A program made the translations under genes and the position numbers. A stretch of 64,000 nucleotides of DNA, taken from NCBI RefSeq assembly GCF_001584145.1, contig NZ_CP013232.1, positions 2,232,001-2,296,000 on the forward strand. The letters run 5' to 3'. The DNA is from Collimonas fungivorans. GTDB lineage: Bacteria > Pseudomonadota > Gammaproteobacteria > Burkholderiales > Burkholderiaceae_D. This document shows positions 43,751-52,335 of the stretch, one piece after another. How positions within the stretch are numbered: the stretch's first letter is position 1; each line of letters begins with the position of its first letter. The notes beneath the pieces are model-generated. The model ran no database searches, had not been told where the DNA came from, and saw only the letters and a list, made by a program, of their open reading frames with translations.

Positions 43751-44340
43751 GCCACGGCTTCGACCCGAAGCCAAACGCCGGACCCGCCTTGCCTGCCATG
43801 CCGGACAATCCGGTAGTGGCAGTCCTGGCCGGTGTCCTCGAACGCTTCCATAAACTCGCCCTGTATCTTTCCATGACAGCACTGATGCTGACGTCGCTGA
43901 TCATGACGTACTCGGTGGTGGCGCGCTATTTTTTCCATGTCCCCACCGACTGGCAGGACGACGCCACGGTGTTCATGCTGGTCGGCGTGATCTTCCTCTG
44001 CGCCGGCTACGCCCAGTCGTCGCGCGGCCATATCGGTATCGAAGCCTTGTCTTCGATACTGCCGGCCGGGGTGAACGCGGTGCGGCTGCTGCTGGTCGAC
44101 CTGGTGTCTTTCCTGTTTTGCGGATTCTTTTCCTGGAAATCGTGGACCCTGTTCCATGAAGCCTGGTCGGAAGGCCAGACCACCTCATCCACGTTTGCGC
44201 CGCCGCTGTGGATTCCTTATTCGCTGATGGCGCTGGGCATGACCGTGCTCACCTTGCAGCTGCTGGCCCAAGTGCTGGCGCGCCTGACCGACCGCAGCAA
44301 ACCACGCAGTACACCTGCCCACACTGTCCCGGGAGAGTAA
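43747..44340 (+). CDS. TRAP transporter small permease (DctQ family)
   Basis: A 197-residue inner-membrane protein with four hydrophobic helices, the usual size for DctQ. Characteristic segments are VVARYFFHVPTDWQDDATVFMLVGVIFLCAGY (in part) and RGHIGIEAL. It pairs with the large permease to form the sodium-driven membrane part of the transporter. It overlaps its neighbours at both ends (ATGA with the receptor gene, TAATG with the DctM gene). Confidence 0.9.
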   Translation: MSHGFDPKPNAGPALPAMPDNPVVAVLAGVLERFHKLALYLSMTALMLTSLIMTYSVVARYFFHVPTDWQDDATVFMLVGVIFLCAGYAQSSRGHIGIEALSSILPAGVNAVRLLLVDLVSFLFCGFFSWKSWTLFHEAWSEGQTTSSTFAPPLWIPYSLMALGMTVLTLQLLAQVLARLTDRSKPRSTPAHTVPGE

Positions 44341-45689
44341 TGAGTCCGCTTGCCTTAGGTGCCTTGTATGGCATCGTCACGATTGTCGTGATGTGTTCCG
44401 GCATGCCGATAGCGTTTGCGCTCGGTGTAGTCGCGACCAGTTTCATGTACTTCTTCATGCCGGCCTCATCGCTGGATACCATCACGCAAAACGTCTACGA
44501 GGAAATCGCCTCGGTGACCCTGCTGTCGATTCCCTTGTTCATCCTGAAAGGGGCGGCCATCGGCAGATCGCCGGCCGGGCGCGACCTGTATTCGGCGATC
44601 CATGCCTGGCTGAGCAAGGTGCCGGGCGGGCTGGGCATCGCCAACGTGTTTGCCTGCGCCTTGTTTGCGGCGATGGCCGGTTCTTCGCCTGCAACCTGTT
44701 CGGCGATCGGGTCCGCCGGCATCCCGGAAATGCGGCGGCGCGGTTATTCGCCCGGATTCGCCGCCGGCATCATCGCTGCCGGCGGCACGCTGGGCATCTT
44801 GCTGCCGCCATCGATCACCATGATCCTGTACGCGGTGGCGTCGGAACAATCGCTGGGCCGGCTGTTCCTGGCCGGCGTCGGGCCGGGGGTGTTGCTGGTG
44901 ATCCTGTTCGCCGGTTATGCCGTGTACCGGGCCCGCAAGGAATACCGCCTGGCGCATGAAATCTACAGCCAGGGCGGCATCAAGTCTGCCTACCTTGACG
45001 ACGAGCATTTCACCTTCGTGCAAAAGGTCGAGATGCTGCCGCGCGTGCTGCCTTTCCTGATCTTGCTGATCGGCGTCATGATCGCCTTGTACGGCGGCTT
45101 CGCCACGCCGTCCGAAACCGCCGGCCTGGGCGCCTTGCTGGCGATCGTGCTGATCGCAGTGGTGTACCGCATGTGGCGGCCGCGCGACCTGATGCCGTTC
45201 CTGAATTCGACCATCAAGGAATCCTGCATGCTGCTGCTGATCATCGGCATGTCCCTGCTGTATTCCTATGTCATGAGCTACCTGCATATCAGCCAGTCGG
45301 CGGCGCAATGGGTAGTCGCCTTGCATCTGTCGAAATGGCTGCTGCTGGCGGTGATCCTGCTGATGGTGATCGTGCTCGGTTTCTTTTTGCCGCCGGTATC
45401 CATCATCCTGATGACCGCGCCTATCATCTTGCCGCCGCTGCGCGAAGCCGGCTTCGACCTGATCTGGTTCGGTGTGGTGATGACGGTGGTGATGGAAATG
45501 GGGCTGATCCATCCGCCGGTAGGACTGAACCTGTTTGTCATCAAGAACATTGCGCCCGACATACCCTTGTCGGACGTGATCAAGGGTACTTTGCCGTTCC
45601 TGCTGCTGATGTTCCTGGCGATCATCCTGCTTTGCCTGTTTCCAGGCATCGTCACCGGCCTGCCTGATTTGCTGATGGGAGCCCGATGA
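44340..45689 (+). CDS. TRAP transporter large permease (DctM family)
   Basis: A 449-residue protein with about twelve helices, the ion-coupling permease. Family motifs are FILKGAAIGRS, SPATCSAIGSAGIPEMRRRGYSPGFAAG in part, GGTLGILLPPSITMI, and FATPSETAGLGAL. I start at ATG 44340, overlapping the DctQ stop (TAATG); the frame from 44208 lies within dctQ. The final TGA overlaps mdcA's ATG, tying malonate uptake directly to its decarboxylase. Confidence 0.93.
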   Translation: MSPLALGALYGIVTIVVMCSGMPIAFALGVVATSFMYFFMPASSLDTITQNVYEEIASVTLLSIPLFILKGAAIGRSPAGRDLYSAIHAWLSKVPGGLGIANVFACALFAAMAGSSPATCSAIGSAGIPEMRRRGYSPGFAAGIIAAGGTLGILLPPSITMILYAVASEQSLGRLFLAGVGPGVLLVILFAGYAVYRARKEYRLAHEIYSQGGIKSAYLDDEHFTFVQKVEMLPRVLPFLILLIGVMIALYGGFATPSETAGLGALLAIVLIAVVYRMWRPRDLMPFLNSTIKESCMLLLIIGMSLLYSYVMSYLHISQSAAQWVVALHLSKWLLLAVILLMVIVLGFFLPPVSIILMTAPIILPPLREAGFDLIWFGVVMTVVMEMGLIHPPVGLNLFVIKNIAPDIPLSDVIKGTLPFLLLMFLAIILLCLFPGIVTGLPDLLMGAR

Positions 45690-47350
45690 TGGAAAACCGG
45701 CGCTGGGACTTGCGGAACGCCAATCGCGAGCAGCGCCTGCAGCGCGCTGCCAATCTCCTTGGCGGCGCCTGCAAAGGCAAGCTGGTGGAAGCCGGCCGGA
45801 TTGCCGACCTGCTGTACAGCGTGCTGGAATCCGGCGACCGCGTTTGCCTGGAAGGGAACAACCAGAAGCAGGCCGATTTCCTGGCCAAGGCGCTGGCCAG
45901 GCTGGATTCCGCCCGCATCAGCGGCCTGCACATGCTGCTGTCGGTGCTGGCCTTGCCGGAGCACCTGGATGTGTTTGAAAACGGCGTCGCCGAGCGCCTC
46001 GATTTTTCCTTTTCCGGACCGCAGGCGGTGCGCCTGGCGCGGCTGGTGGCGGCCGGCAAGCTGAATATCGGCGCCATCCATACTTACCTGGAATTGTTCG
46101 GGCGCTACTTTGTCGATCTCACGCCGCGGGTGGCGCTGGTGGCGGCGCAGGCGGCTGACCGCCACGGCAACCTGTACACCGGGCCAAATACCGAGGACAC
46201 GCCGGCGATTGTCGAGGCCACCGCCTTCAGCGGCGGCATCGTGATCGCCCAGGTCAACGAGATAGTCGATGTGCTGCCGCGCGTGGACATTCCCGCCGGC
46301 TGGGTCAGCTTTGTGGTGCAGGCGCCGACGCCGCACTATATCGAACCGCTGTTTACCCGCGACCCGGCGCAGATTTCCGAAATCCAGGTCTTGATGGCGA
46401 TGATGGCGATCAAGGGCATCTATGCCGAATACGAGGTGCAGCGCCTGAACCATGGCATCGGTTTCGATACCGCCGCGATCGAACTGATCCTGCCGACGTA
46501 CGCCGCGTCGCTGGGCCTGAAAGGCAAGATCTGCCAGCACTGGGCGCTCAATCCGCATCCGGCGCTGATCCCGGCGATCGAAGCCGGTTTTGTCGAATCG
46601 ATCCATTCCTTCGGTTCCGAACTCGGCATGGAAGATTACATACGGGCCCGCCCGGATGTGTTTTTCGTCGGCGGCGACGGCTCCATGCGCAGCAACCGCG
46701 CCTTCAGCCAGGTGGCCGGCCACTATGCCTGCGACATGTTCATCGGCTCTACCTTGCAGATCGATTTGCAAGGCAATTCATCCACCGCAACTACAGGACG
46801 CATCGCCGGTTTCGGCGGCGCCCCCAACATGGGCGCCGATGCGCGCGGCCGGCGCCACGCCAGCCCGGCGTGGCTGAAAGCCGGACGCCAGGCACGCGAC
46901 GGCAAGAACCTGATCCCGCGCGGACAAAAGTTGGTGGTGCAGATTGTCGAAACCTTCCGCGAGCATATGCAGCCGGCCTTCGTCGAACGGTTGGACGCTT
47001 GGGAACTGGCAGAACAGGCCGACATGGCGATTCCGCCGGTGATGATCTACGGCGAAGACGTCAGCCACATCCTGACCGAAGAAGGGCTGGCCAACCTGTT
47101 GTTATGCCGCACCGACGAAGAGCGCGAACAGGCGGTGCGCGGCGTCGCCGGTTATACCCCGGTCGGACTGGGGCGCGACAAGCGCATGGTGGAAAACCTG
47201 CGTGACCGCGGCATCATCCAGCGGCCGGAGGACCTCGGCATCGACCAACGGCTGGCGACGCGCGACCTGCTGGCGGCGAAAAGCATGAAAGACCTGGTGC
47301 GGGCTTCAGGCGGTTTGTACGATCCGCCGAAACGCTTCAGAAACTGGTAG
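45686..47350 (+). CDS. mdcA: Malonate decarboxylase alpha subunit (acetyl-ACP:malonate ACP transferase)
   Basis: The 554-residue alpha subunit transfers the acyl carrier protein from acetyl to malonate, giving malonyl-ACP and acetate. Length and sequence (NRRWDLRNANREQRL at the start, LEGNNQKQADFLAKAL, GDGSMRSNRAFSQVAGHYACD in part, FGGAPNMGADARGRRH) fit the family closely. Two adjacent ATGs (45686 and 45689) are possible starts; the first overlaps the TRAP permease stop. It is the first enzymatic gene of the biotin-independent malonate decarboxylase operon mdcACDEG...BH. Confidence 0.96.
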   Translation: MMENRRWDLRNANREQRLQRAANLLGGACKGKLVEAGRIADLLYSVLESGDRVCLEGNNQKQADFLAKALARLDSARISGLHMLLSVLALPEHLDVFENGVAERLDFSFSGPQAVRLARLVAAGKLNIGAIHTYLELFGRYFVDLTPRVALVAAQAADRHGNLYTGPNTEDTPAIVEATAFSGGIVIAQVNEIVDVLPRVDIPAGWVSFVVQAPTPHYIEPLFTRDPAQISEIQVLMAMMAIKGIYAEYEVQRLNHGIGFDTAAIELILPTYAASLGLKGKICQHWALNPHPALIPAIEAGFVESIHSFGSELGMEDYIRARPDVFFVGGDGSMRSNRAFSQVAGHYACDMFIGSTLQIDLQGNSSTATTGRIAGFGGAPNMGADARGRRHASPAWLKAGRQARDGKNLIPRGQKLVVQIVETFREHMQPAFVERLDAWELAEQADMAIPPVMIYGEDVSHILTEEGLANLLLCRTDEEREQAVRGVAGYTPVGLGRDKRMVENLRDRGIIQRPEDLGIDQRLATRDLLAAKSMKDLVRASGGLYDPPKRFRNW

Positions 47351-47405
47351 CAGCAAGAAGCAACAAAAAACAGCAAGAAACAATCAGAAGAGCAAGGAAC
47401 TGTTG

Positions 47406-47720
47406 ATGGAAACCTTGAATTTTCGTTTTGAGCATGGCCGGCGCCTTTTGCCGCCGCAGGCCCAGCTGTCCGGCGTAGTCAGCTCGGGCAACCTGGAAGT
47501 GCTGGTCGAAGCGGTGGCGCTGAACGGCGCTTGCACGATTGAAATCAAGACTGCGGCGCGCGGCTTCGGCGCCATCTGGGAAGCGGTACTGGGCGATTTC
47601 CAGCAGCGCTGGCAACTGGCCGACGCTCGTATCGCCATCAACGACATGGGCGCCACGCCGGCGGTAGTCAGCCTGCGCCTGGACCAGGCGCTGCAAGCCA
47701 TGACAGGGAGCGCGCCATGA
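47406..47720 (+). CDS. mdcC: Malonate decarboxylase acyl carrier protein (delta subunit)
   Basis: A 104-residue carrier protein bearing the 2'-(5''-phosphoribosyl)-3'-dephospho-CoA group. The attachment serine lies in VSSGNLEVLVE (family VGSGDLEVL). Conserved segments ARGFGAIWEAVLGDFQQRW and INDMGATPAVVSLRL follow. The start is ATG 47406, preceded by AAGGAAC; a TTG lies one codon earlier. Its TGA overlaps the mdcD ATG. The prosthetic group is made by MdcB and attached by MdcG, both encoded downstream. Confidence 0.95.
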   Translation: METLNFRFEHGRRLLPPQAQLSGVVSSGNLEVLVEAVALNGACTIEIKTAARGFGAIWEAVLGDFQQRWQLADARIAINDMGATPAVVSLRLDQALQAMTGSAP

Positions 47721-48622
47721 ACAGCTACCTGGAAGCGAATGCCCGCGAGCGCCTGGCTGCGGTGCTGGACGCCGGCAGTTTTTACGAATTCCTGCCGCCC
47801 GCGCTGAAAATCGTCAGCCCGCACCTGGCGCAGCTGGATGCGCCGGTATCGTTCGACGATGGCGTGGCGATCGGCCAAGGGCGACTGTTTGGCGAATCCG
47901 TGTATGTGGCGGCGCAAGAGGGCGGTTTCATGGGCGGCGCGGTGGGCGAGGTGCATGGCGCCAAGCTCACCGGCTTGCTGCTGCGTGCGGTGCGCGAGCG
48001 GCCGTTTGCGGTAGTGCTGCTGCTGGAAAGCGGTGGCGTGCGGCTGCATGAAGCCAACGCCGGCCTGATCGCAGTGTCGGAAGTGATGCGCGCCTTGCTT
48101 GAGGTGCGCGCCGCCGGCATTCCTGTGATTGTGCTGATCGGCGGCTCCAACGGTTGTTTCGGTGGCATGGGCATCGTCGCCCGCTGCGCCAATGCGATCG
48201 TGATGTCGGAAGAAGGGCGGCTGGCGATGTCCGGGCCGGAAGTGGTTGAAACCGCCAACGGCGTCGAAGAATTCGATTCGCGCGACCGGGCGCTGGTATG
48301 GCGCACCACCGGCGGCAAACACCGCTACTTGCTGGGCGATTGCCAGATACTGGTGGCCGACGATAGCAGCGCGTTCCGCCAGGCCGCTTTCGACCTGGCG
48401 CGGGAATGCCATGCCCACGCTGGCGGCATCGGCTTGACGCTGGCGACGCTGGAAGCAGAGCAGCAGTTGCTGCAGGATCGCATCGACAGTTTTGGCCAGG
48501 CCGTCGATCCGCTCGATATCTGGGCCAGCATCGGCGTGGCCGACGCCGCCCGCCTGCCGATGCTGGAAGCCGAGGCTTTTGTCGCCGCTACCGCTGCACT
48601 GCGCCTGGGAGCACAAACATGA
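47717..48622 (+). CDS. mdcD: Malonate decarboxylase beta subunit
   Basis: A 301-residue carboxyltransferase-fold protein. With MdcE it decarboxylates malonyl-ACP to acetyl-ACP. Crotonase-like segments include QEGGFMGGAVGEVHGAKLTGLL, LLESGGVRLHEANAGL and GGSNGCFGGMGIVA (each in part). It overlaps mdcC and mdcE by ATGA junctions, so the subunits should be made in matched amounts. Confidence 0.95.
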   Translation: MNSYLEANARERLAAVLDAGSFYEFLPPALKIVSPHLAQLDAPVSFDDGVAIGQGRLFGESVYVAAQEGGFMGGAVGEVHGAKLTGLLLRAVRERPFAVVLLLESGGVRLHEANAGLIAVSEVMRALLEVRAAGIPVIVLIGGSNGCFGGMGIVARCANAIVMSEEGRLAMSGPEVVETANGVEEFDSRDRALVWRTTGGKHRYLLGDCQILVADDSSAFRQAAFDLARECHAHAGGIGLTLATLEAEQQLLQDRIDSFGQAVDPLDIWASIGVADAARLPMLEAEAFVAATAALRLGAQT

Positions 48623-49341
48623 GCAAAAGCATGGATTGGAAGAACCTGGCGGCGACCTTGTTCCCGGATGGCCATGCGGTGGCTGAGCGAGATGATTTCC
48701 TGAGCGGCACGGCACAGGTGGGCGGCGACACGGTGACCGTGATCGGCACCACCGGCCATGCCGCGATCGGCGTCGAAATCGCCTTGCTGCAGGCACAGGC
48801 GATCCTGGCCACGGTGCGCGATCATCCGCAGCGTTCCATCGTGATCCTGGTCGATACCCAGGGCCAGCGCCTGCGCCATCGCGACGAAATGCTGGGCATC
48901 AACAGCTACATGGCGCAGCTGGCAAAATGCATCGACCTGGCGCGGCGCCGGCAGCACAAGATAATCGGCCTGGTGTACGACCAGGCCTTGTCCGGCGGCT
49001 TCATCACCAGCGGCCTCATGGCCGACGGCTGCTACGCCTTGCCGGAAGCAACCATCCGCGTCATGGGACTGGCGGCGATGGCGCGCATCACCAAGGTGCC
49101 GGAAGCCAGGCTGACCGAGCTGGCCAAGAGCAATCCGGTATTCGCGCCCGGCGCCGTCAATTACCTGCAGATGGGCGGCGTCGAAGCGATCTGGCATGCC
49201 GACCTGGCGCAGCAGCTGGTGCAGGCTCTGAATCAAGCCAACCCGCAGGACCTGCGCAGCGCCGCCGGCCTGCAGCGCGGCGGCCGCAGCCAGGCCTGGA
49301 CCGTAACACAGGCTGTGATCGATCATGCCGGCCCGCCATAG
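48619..49341 (+). CDS. mdcE: Malonate decarboxylase gamma subunit
   Basis: A 240-residue partner of MdcD in the decarboxylase active site. Family segments are VIGTTGHAAIGVEIAL, VDTQGQRLRHRDEMLGIN and DQALSGGFITSGLMADG. I start at ATG 48619, overlapping the mdcD stop; the frame from 48406 is a shadow within mdcD. It overlaps mdcG by about 17 bp. Confidence 0.94.
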   Translation: MSKSMDWKNLAATLFPDGHAVAERDDFLSGTAQVGGDTVTVIGTTGHAAIGVEIALLQAQAILATVRDHPQRSIVILVDTQGQRLRHRDEMLGINSYMAQLAKCIDLARRRQHKIIGLVYDQALSGGFITSGLMADGCYALPEATIRVMGLAAMARITKVPEARLTELAKSNPVFAPGAVNYLQMGGVEAIWHADLAQQLVQALNQANPQDLRSAAGLQRGGRSQAWTVTQAVIDHAGPP

Positions 49342-49990
49342 CCTGGTCTGGCTGAGCGCCGACGGCTGGCAACGCGCGGCGCAGACAGCGGCGGCAGGCA
49401 ACCGCGCCATACTGGAGCGCTGGCAGTCGCGCGACTGGCCGGCAGTCTTGCGCCGGCGCCAACCCGATACCCCGGAAGACCAGTTATGCCTGGGATTGGC
49501 GCTGCCGCCTGACGCCAATGGCGACAAGGGCAGGATCCCGTTCCTGGCGCAGTTCGGCGACGTCCAGAGGATTACCGATCCGCTGGCGTTGAGGGCCGCG
49601 TTGCCGCAGGCGCCGCCGGCCTGGAGCCGCGCATTGAATGCGTTTGCGGGTGATTGCCTGCACAGCGGCATAGCGATGCGCATATACGGCTCTTGGGCAT
49701 GGCAGATCCTGACGCAGCAGAGTTACCTGACCCGGACTTCGGATATCGACCTGCTGTTCACGCCAGGCAGCGCGGAAGAACTCAGGCGCGGCATCGCCTT
49801 GCTGGCGCAGCATGCGGCGCGGCTGCCGCTGGACGGCGAGGTAGTGTTTGCGGACGGCCAGGCGGTAGCCTGGAAGGAATGCTGGCAGGCGCTGCAGGGC
49901 GACGGCGGCCAGCAGGTGCTGGTCAAGGCGCGCAGCACGGTCAGGCTGGCGCCTATGGCCGGGCTGGTAGCGACGCTGGAAGGCGCATGA
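49325..49990 (+). CDS. mdcG: Malonate decarboxylase holo-ACP synthase (phosphoribosyl-dephospho-CoA transferase)
   Basis: A 221-residue nucleotidyltransferase-like enzyme that attaches the prosthetic group to MdcC. The catalytic region YGSWAWQIL and SDIDLLFTPGS (Asp-x-Asp) is near residues 119-140, as in the MdcG/CitX-related family. It starts inside the end of mdcE. A MITE-like element begins directly after its stop codon and separates it from mdcB. Confidence 0.9.
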   Translation: MPARHSLVWLSADGWQRAAQTAAAGNRAILERWQSRDWPAVLRRRQPDTPEDQLCLGLALPPDANGDKGRIPFLAQFGDVQRITDPLALRAALPQAPPAWSRALNAFAGDCLHSGIAMRIYGSWAWQILTQQSYLTRTSDIDLLFTPGSAEELRRGIALLAQHAARLPLDGEVVFADGQAVAWKECWQALQGDGGQQVLVKARSTVRLAPMAGLVATLEGA

Positions 49991-50161
49991 TGCTAGTGTA
50001 ATGTTTTGCACATAATGACACTTAATAAATGGCGTCTTTTCGCGCCATGCGTCGTTGCAAATCCTCGCGATAGTCCCGCTATCGCTCCGGTTTACGCCTA
50101 GCCTGACACGAAAATACACCATTTCTTAAGCGCCATTACATGCAAAACACTACACTAGGCA
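49991..50161. mobile_element. MITE-like palindromic element between mdcG and mdcB
   Basis: The two ends of this roughly 165-bp segment are inverted repeats. CTAGTGTAATGTTTTGCA at 49993 onward is matched from 50157 backward by CTAGTGTAGTGTTTTGCA, and pairing continues for about 54 bases with about ten mismatches. The centre contains a hairpin GCGATAG-TCCCG-CTATCGC near 50068-50086. It has no coding capacity. This is the structure of a miniature inverted-repeat element. CTAG occurs at both outer edges and may be the target site. The right end overlaps the first codons of mdcB. Confidence 0.8.
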
Positions 50162-51072
50162 GCCGCTCCGCTGCGACGCAGCTGCCGGCATCGCCCCAGT
50201 TGCGCCGCCAGAACCCGGTGCAGCAGCTGAGCGCGCGCCAGCAACGGGCGTTCTGCCTGGCGGCAGGGCGGCTGGCCTTGCGCAGTTTGTACCGCGAATT
50301 GCAGCTTTACCCAAAACCGGGCCTGGTGTCGCTGCTGGACAGCGGCAGCCACGACGACATGGACGCAAGCACTTTCATGCGCAGCCTGTTCGCGCTGCGC
50401 CACTATTTCATACGGATCACGCAAGCCGGGATGGCCGACAAGGATTTCGCCGTGCTGAAGCAATTGGGCATGGACGCCGAGCAAGCCATGCTGCGCGCCA
50501 CCGGCGGCGTCAATACCCATCGCGGCGCGATTTTTTGCCTTGGCCTGCTGTGCGCGGCGGCCGGTTATTGCCATGGCCGCCGCATGCCGCTGTCGGCGGC
50601 GGCGATCCGCGCCACGCTGCTGATACAGTGGGGCGATGCCCTGGGCCGGCACATGCAGGACCGGGCCGGCGTCTCGCATGGCCGGCAAGTGGCGCAAAAA
50701 TACGCGGTAAGCGGCGCCAGCGAAGAAGCCGCACTGGGTTTCCCGTCGCTGTTCGAGATCGCCTTGCCGCGTTTCCTGCAGACCCTGGGCGCCGCGCGCG
50801 GCTACGACGCCGCCGCTGTCGATACCTTGTTCGCCCTGATGGCGGCCATCAGCGACACCAATCTCTACCACCGGGGCGGGCCGGACGGGGCCGCCAGGGT
50901 CAAAACCAGCGCTCGCCAGTTCCTGGATGCGGGCGGCTGCGCAACAGATGGCTGGCGCGAACGCGCAATTAGTTGCCATAAGGTATTTATTCAGGATAAG
51001 CTGTCGCCCGGTGGCGCAGCCGATTTATTGGCCGCGACCTATTTCCTGCATGGACTTAGCTATTTGCGGTGA
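50140..51072 (+). CDS. mdcB: Triphosphoribosyl-dephospho-CoA synthase
   Basis: Makes the precursor of the MdcC prosthetic group from dephospho-CoA and ATP (CitG/MdcB family). Conserved regions are LYPKPGLVSLLDSGSHDDMDASTF (in part), GGVNTHRGAIFCLGLLCAAAG and DTNLYHRGGPDG. The 310-residue ORF starts at ATG 50140, and its first codons (MQNTTLG) lie inside the terminal repeat of the MITE-like element. The N-terminus before the first conserved block (about 45 residues) has little similarity to family members as I remember them. The original start may have been lost or moved by the insertion; later in-frame Met codons are within the conserved region, so this start is likely used. Confidence 0.9.
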   Translation: MQNTTLGSRSAATQLPASPQLRRQNPVQQLSARQQRAFCLAAGRLALRSLYRELQLYPKPGLVSLLDSGSHDDMDASTFMRSLFALRHYFIRITQAGMADKDFAVLKQLGMDAEQAMLRATGGVNTHRGAIFCLGLLCAAAGYCHGRRMPLSAAAIRATLLIQWGDALGRHMQDRAGVSHGRQVAQKYAVSGASEEAALGFPSLFEIALPRFLQTLGAARGYDAAAVDTLFALMAAISDTNLYHRGGPDGAARVKTSARQFLDAGGCATDGWRERAISCHKVFIQDKLSPGGAADLLAATYFLHGLSYLR

Positions 51073-51162
51073 TCGAGAGGTTGCCGATCGGCCCTGCTGC
51101 TATTGCTCTTATACACACATCGCATACACATCGATTAATCCACAATCATTTCTGGAGTACAA

Positions 51163-52299
51163 ATGAAGAAGTTGTCTTTGGCCGTCAGCATCGGCCTGTT
51201 TGGCTTGTTTGGAATTGGTAGCGCTAACGCAGAGCCCGGCATCACCTCGAATACCATCGTCATCGGCCAGTCGGCCGGTTTTACCGGGACCGCCGCCGAG
51301 GAAGTAAAACAGGCGACCGCAGGCGCACAGCTGTATTTCGACATCGTCAACAAGCAGGGCGGGGTATTCGGCCGCAAGATCGTGCTGGAATCGCTGGATG
51401 ACGGCTTCGAACCCAAGCGCACTGTGGAAAATACCCGCAAGCTGCTCAATGAAAAGAATGCGTTTGCGCTGTTCCTGTATCGCGGCACGCCGACCACCGA
51501 GTCGATCCTGAGCGCCATCAATGACGCCAAAGTGCCGCTGATCGCTCCGGTTAGCGGCGCCACTTCCTTGCATGAGCCTATGCAGCGCTACCTGTTCAAT
51601 GTACGCTCCAAGTATCGCGATGAAGTCGGCACGGCGATCGAGCAGCTGTCGGGCATGGGCTTGCAGCGCTATGCGGTGCTGGTGTCCAACGATTCGTTCG
51701 GCAACGACGCACTGGAAGGCTTGAAGCAGGCCATCAAGAAATACAAGCTGCCGGAACCGGTGATCGCCAATTACGAGCGCAATACGGTAGCGGTGGAAGG
51801 CGCAGTGAAAAAGATTTTCGACGCCAAGCCGCAAGCCGTGCTGCTGATTTGCACTGCCAAGCCATGCGCCGCTTTCATCAAGGAATACCGCCTGGCGGGC
51901 GGCCAGCAGCAGTTGATTGCGTTGTCGAATGTCAGCTCGCAAGTGTTCCTGCAAGGCTTGGGCAAGGATGCGCGCGGCCTTGGCATGACCCAGGTGTTTC
52001 CGAATCCGAGAAGTTCAAGCGCTCAGATTTCCAAGGAATTCATGACCGCGCTCAAGAATCGCAGTGAATTGTCCGACTCCTACCCGACGCTGGAAGGCTT
52101 CATTTCCGCCAAGGTGCTGGTGGAAGGCTTGCGCCGCGCAGGCAACAAGCCGACCCGCGAAAACCTGGTGAGCAGCCTGGAAAGCATGGGCGGCTACGAT
52201 ATAGGCGGGATGGCGTTGAAATACGGTCCGGGCAGCCGCGACGGCCTCAACTTCATTGAACTGACGGTGATCGGCAAGGATGGTTACGTTCTGCGCTAA
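51163..52299 (+). CDS. ABC-type branched-chain/aromatic substrate-binding protein (LivJ-like)
   Basis: A 378-residue periplasmic receptor with signal peptide (LSLAVSIGLFGLFGIGSANA). It belongs to the Leu/Ile/Val-binding family: IVIGQSAGFTGTAAEEV near the N-terminus, FDIVNKQGGVFGRKIVLESLDDGFEP and APVSGATSLHEP. No ABC permease or ATPase gene is adjacent, so it is an orphan receptor. It lies between mdcB and mdcH on the same strand, an unusual position; it could bind malonate or another acid for sensing or work with an ABC system elsewhere. A GGAG site precedes its ATG. Confidence 0.88.
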   Translation: MKKLSLAVSIGLFGLFGIGSANAEPGITSNTIVIGQSAGFTGTAAEEVKQATAGAQLYFDIVNKQGGVFGRKIVLESLDDGFEPKRTVENTRKLLNEKNAFALFLYRGTPTTESILSAINDAKVPLIAPVSGATSLHEPMQRYLFNVRSKYRDEVGTAIEQLSGMGLQRYAVLVSNDSFGNDALEGLKQAIKKYKLPEPVIANYERNTVAVEGAVKKIFDAKPQAVLLICTAKPCAAFIKEYRLAGGQQQLIALSNVSSQVFLQGLGKDARGLGMTQVFPNPRSSSAQISKEFMTALKNRSELSDSYPTLEGFISAKVLVEGLRRAGNKPTRENLVSSLESMGGYDIGGMALKYGPGSRDGLNFIELTVIGKDGYVLR

Positions 52300-52335
52300 G
52301 AAATTCCGGCAAATCGGGCCGGGTCCGGGCCTGGC

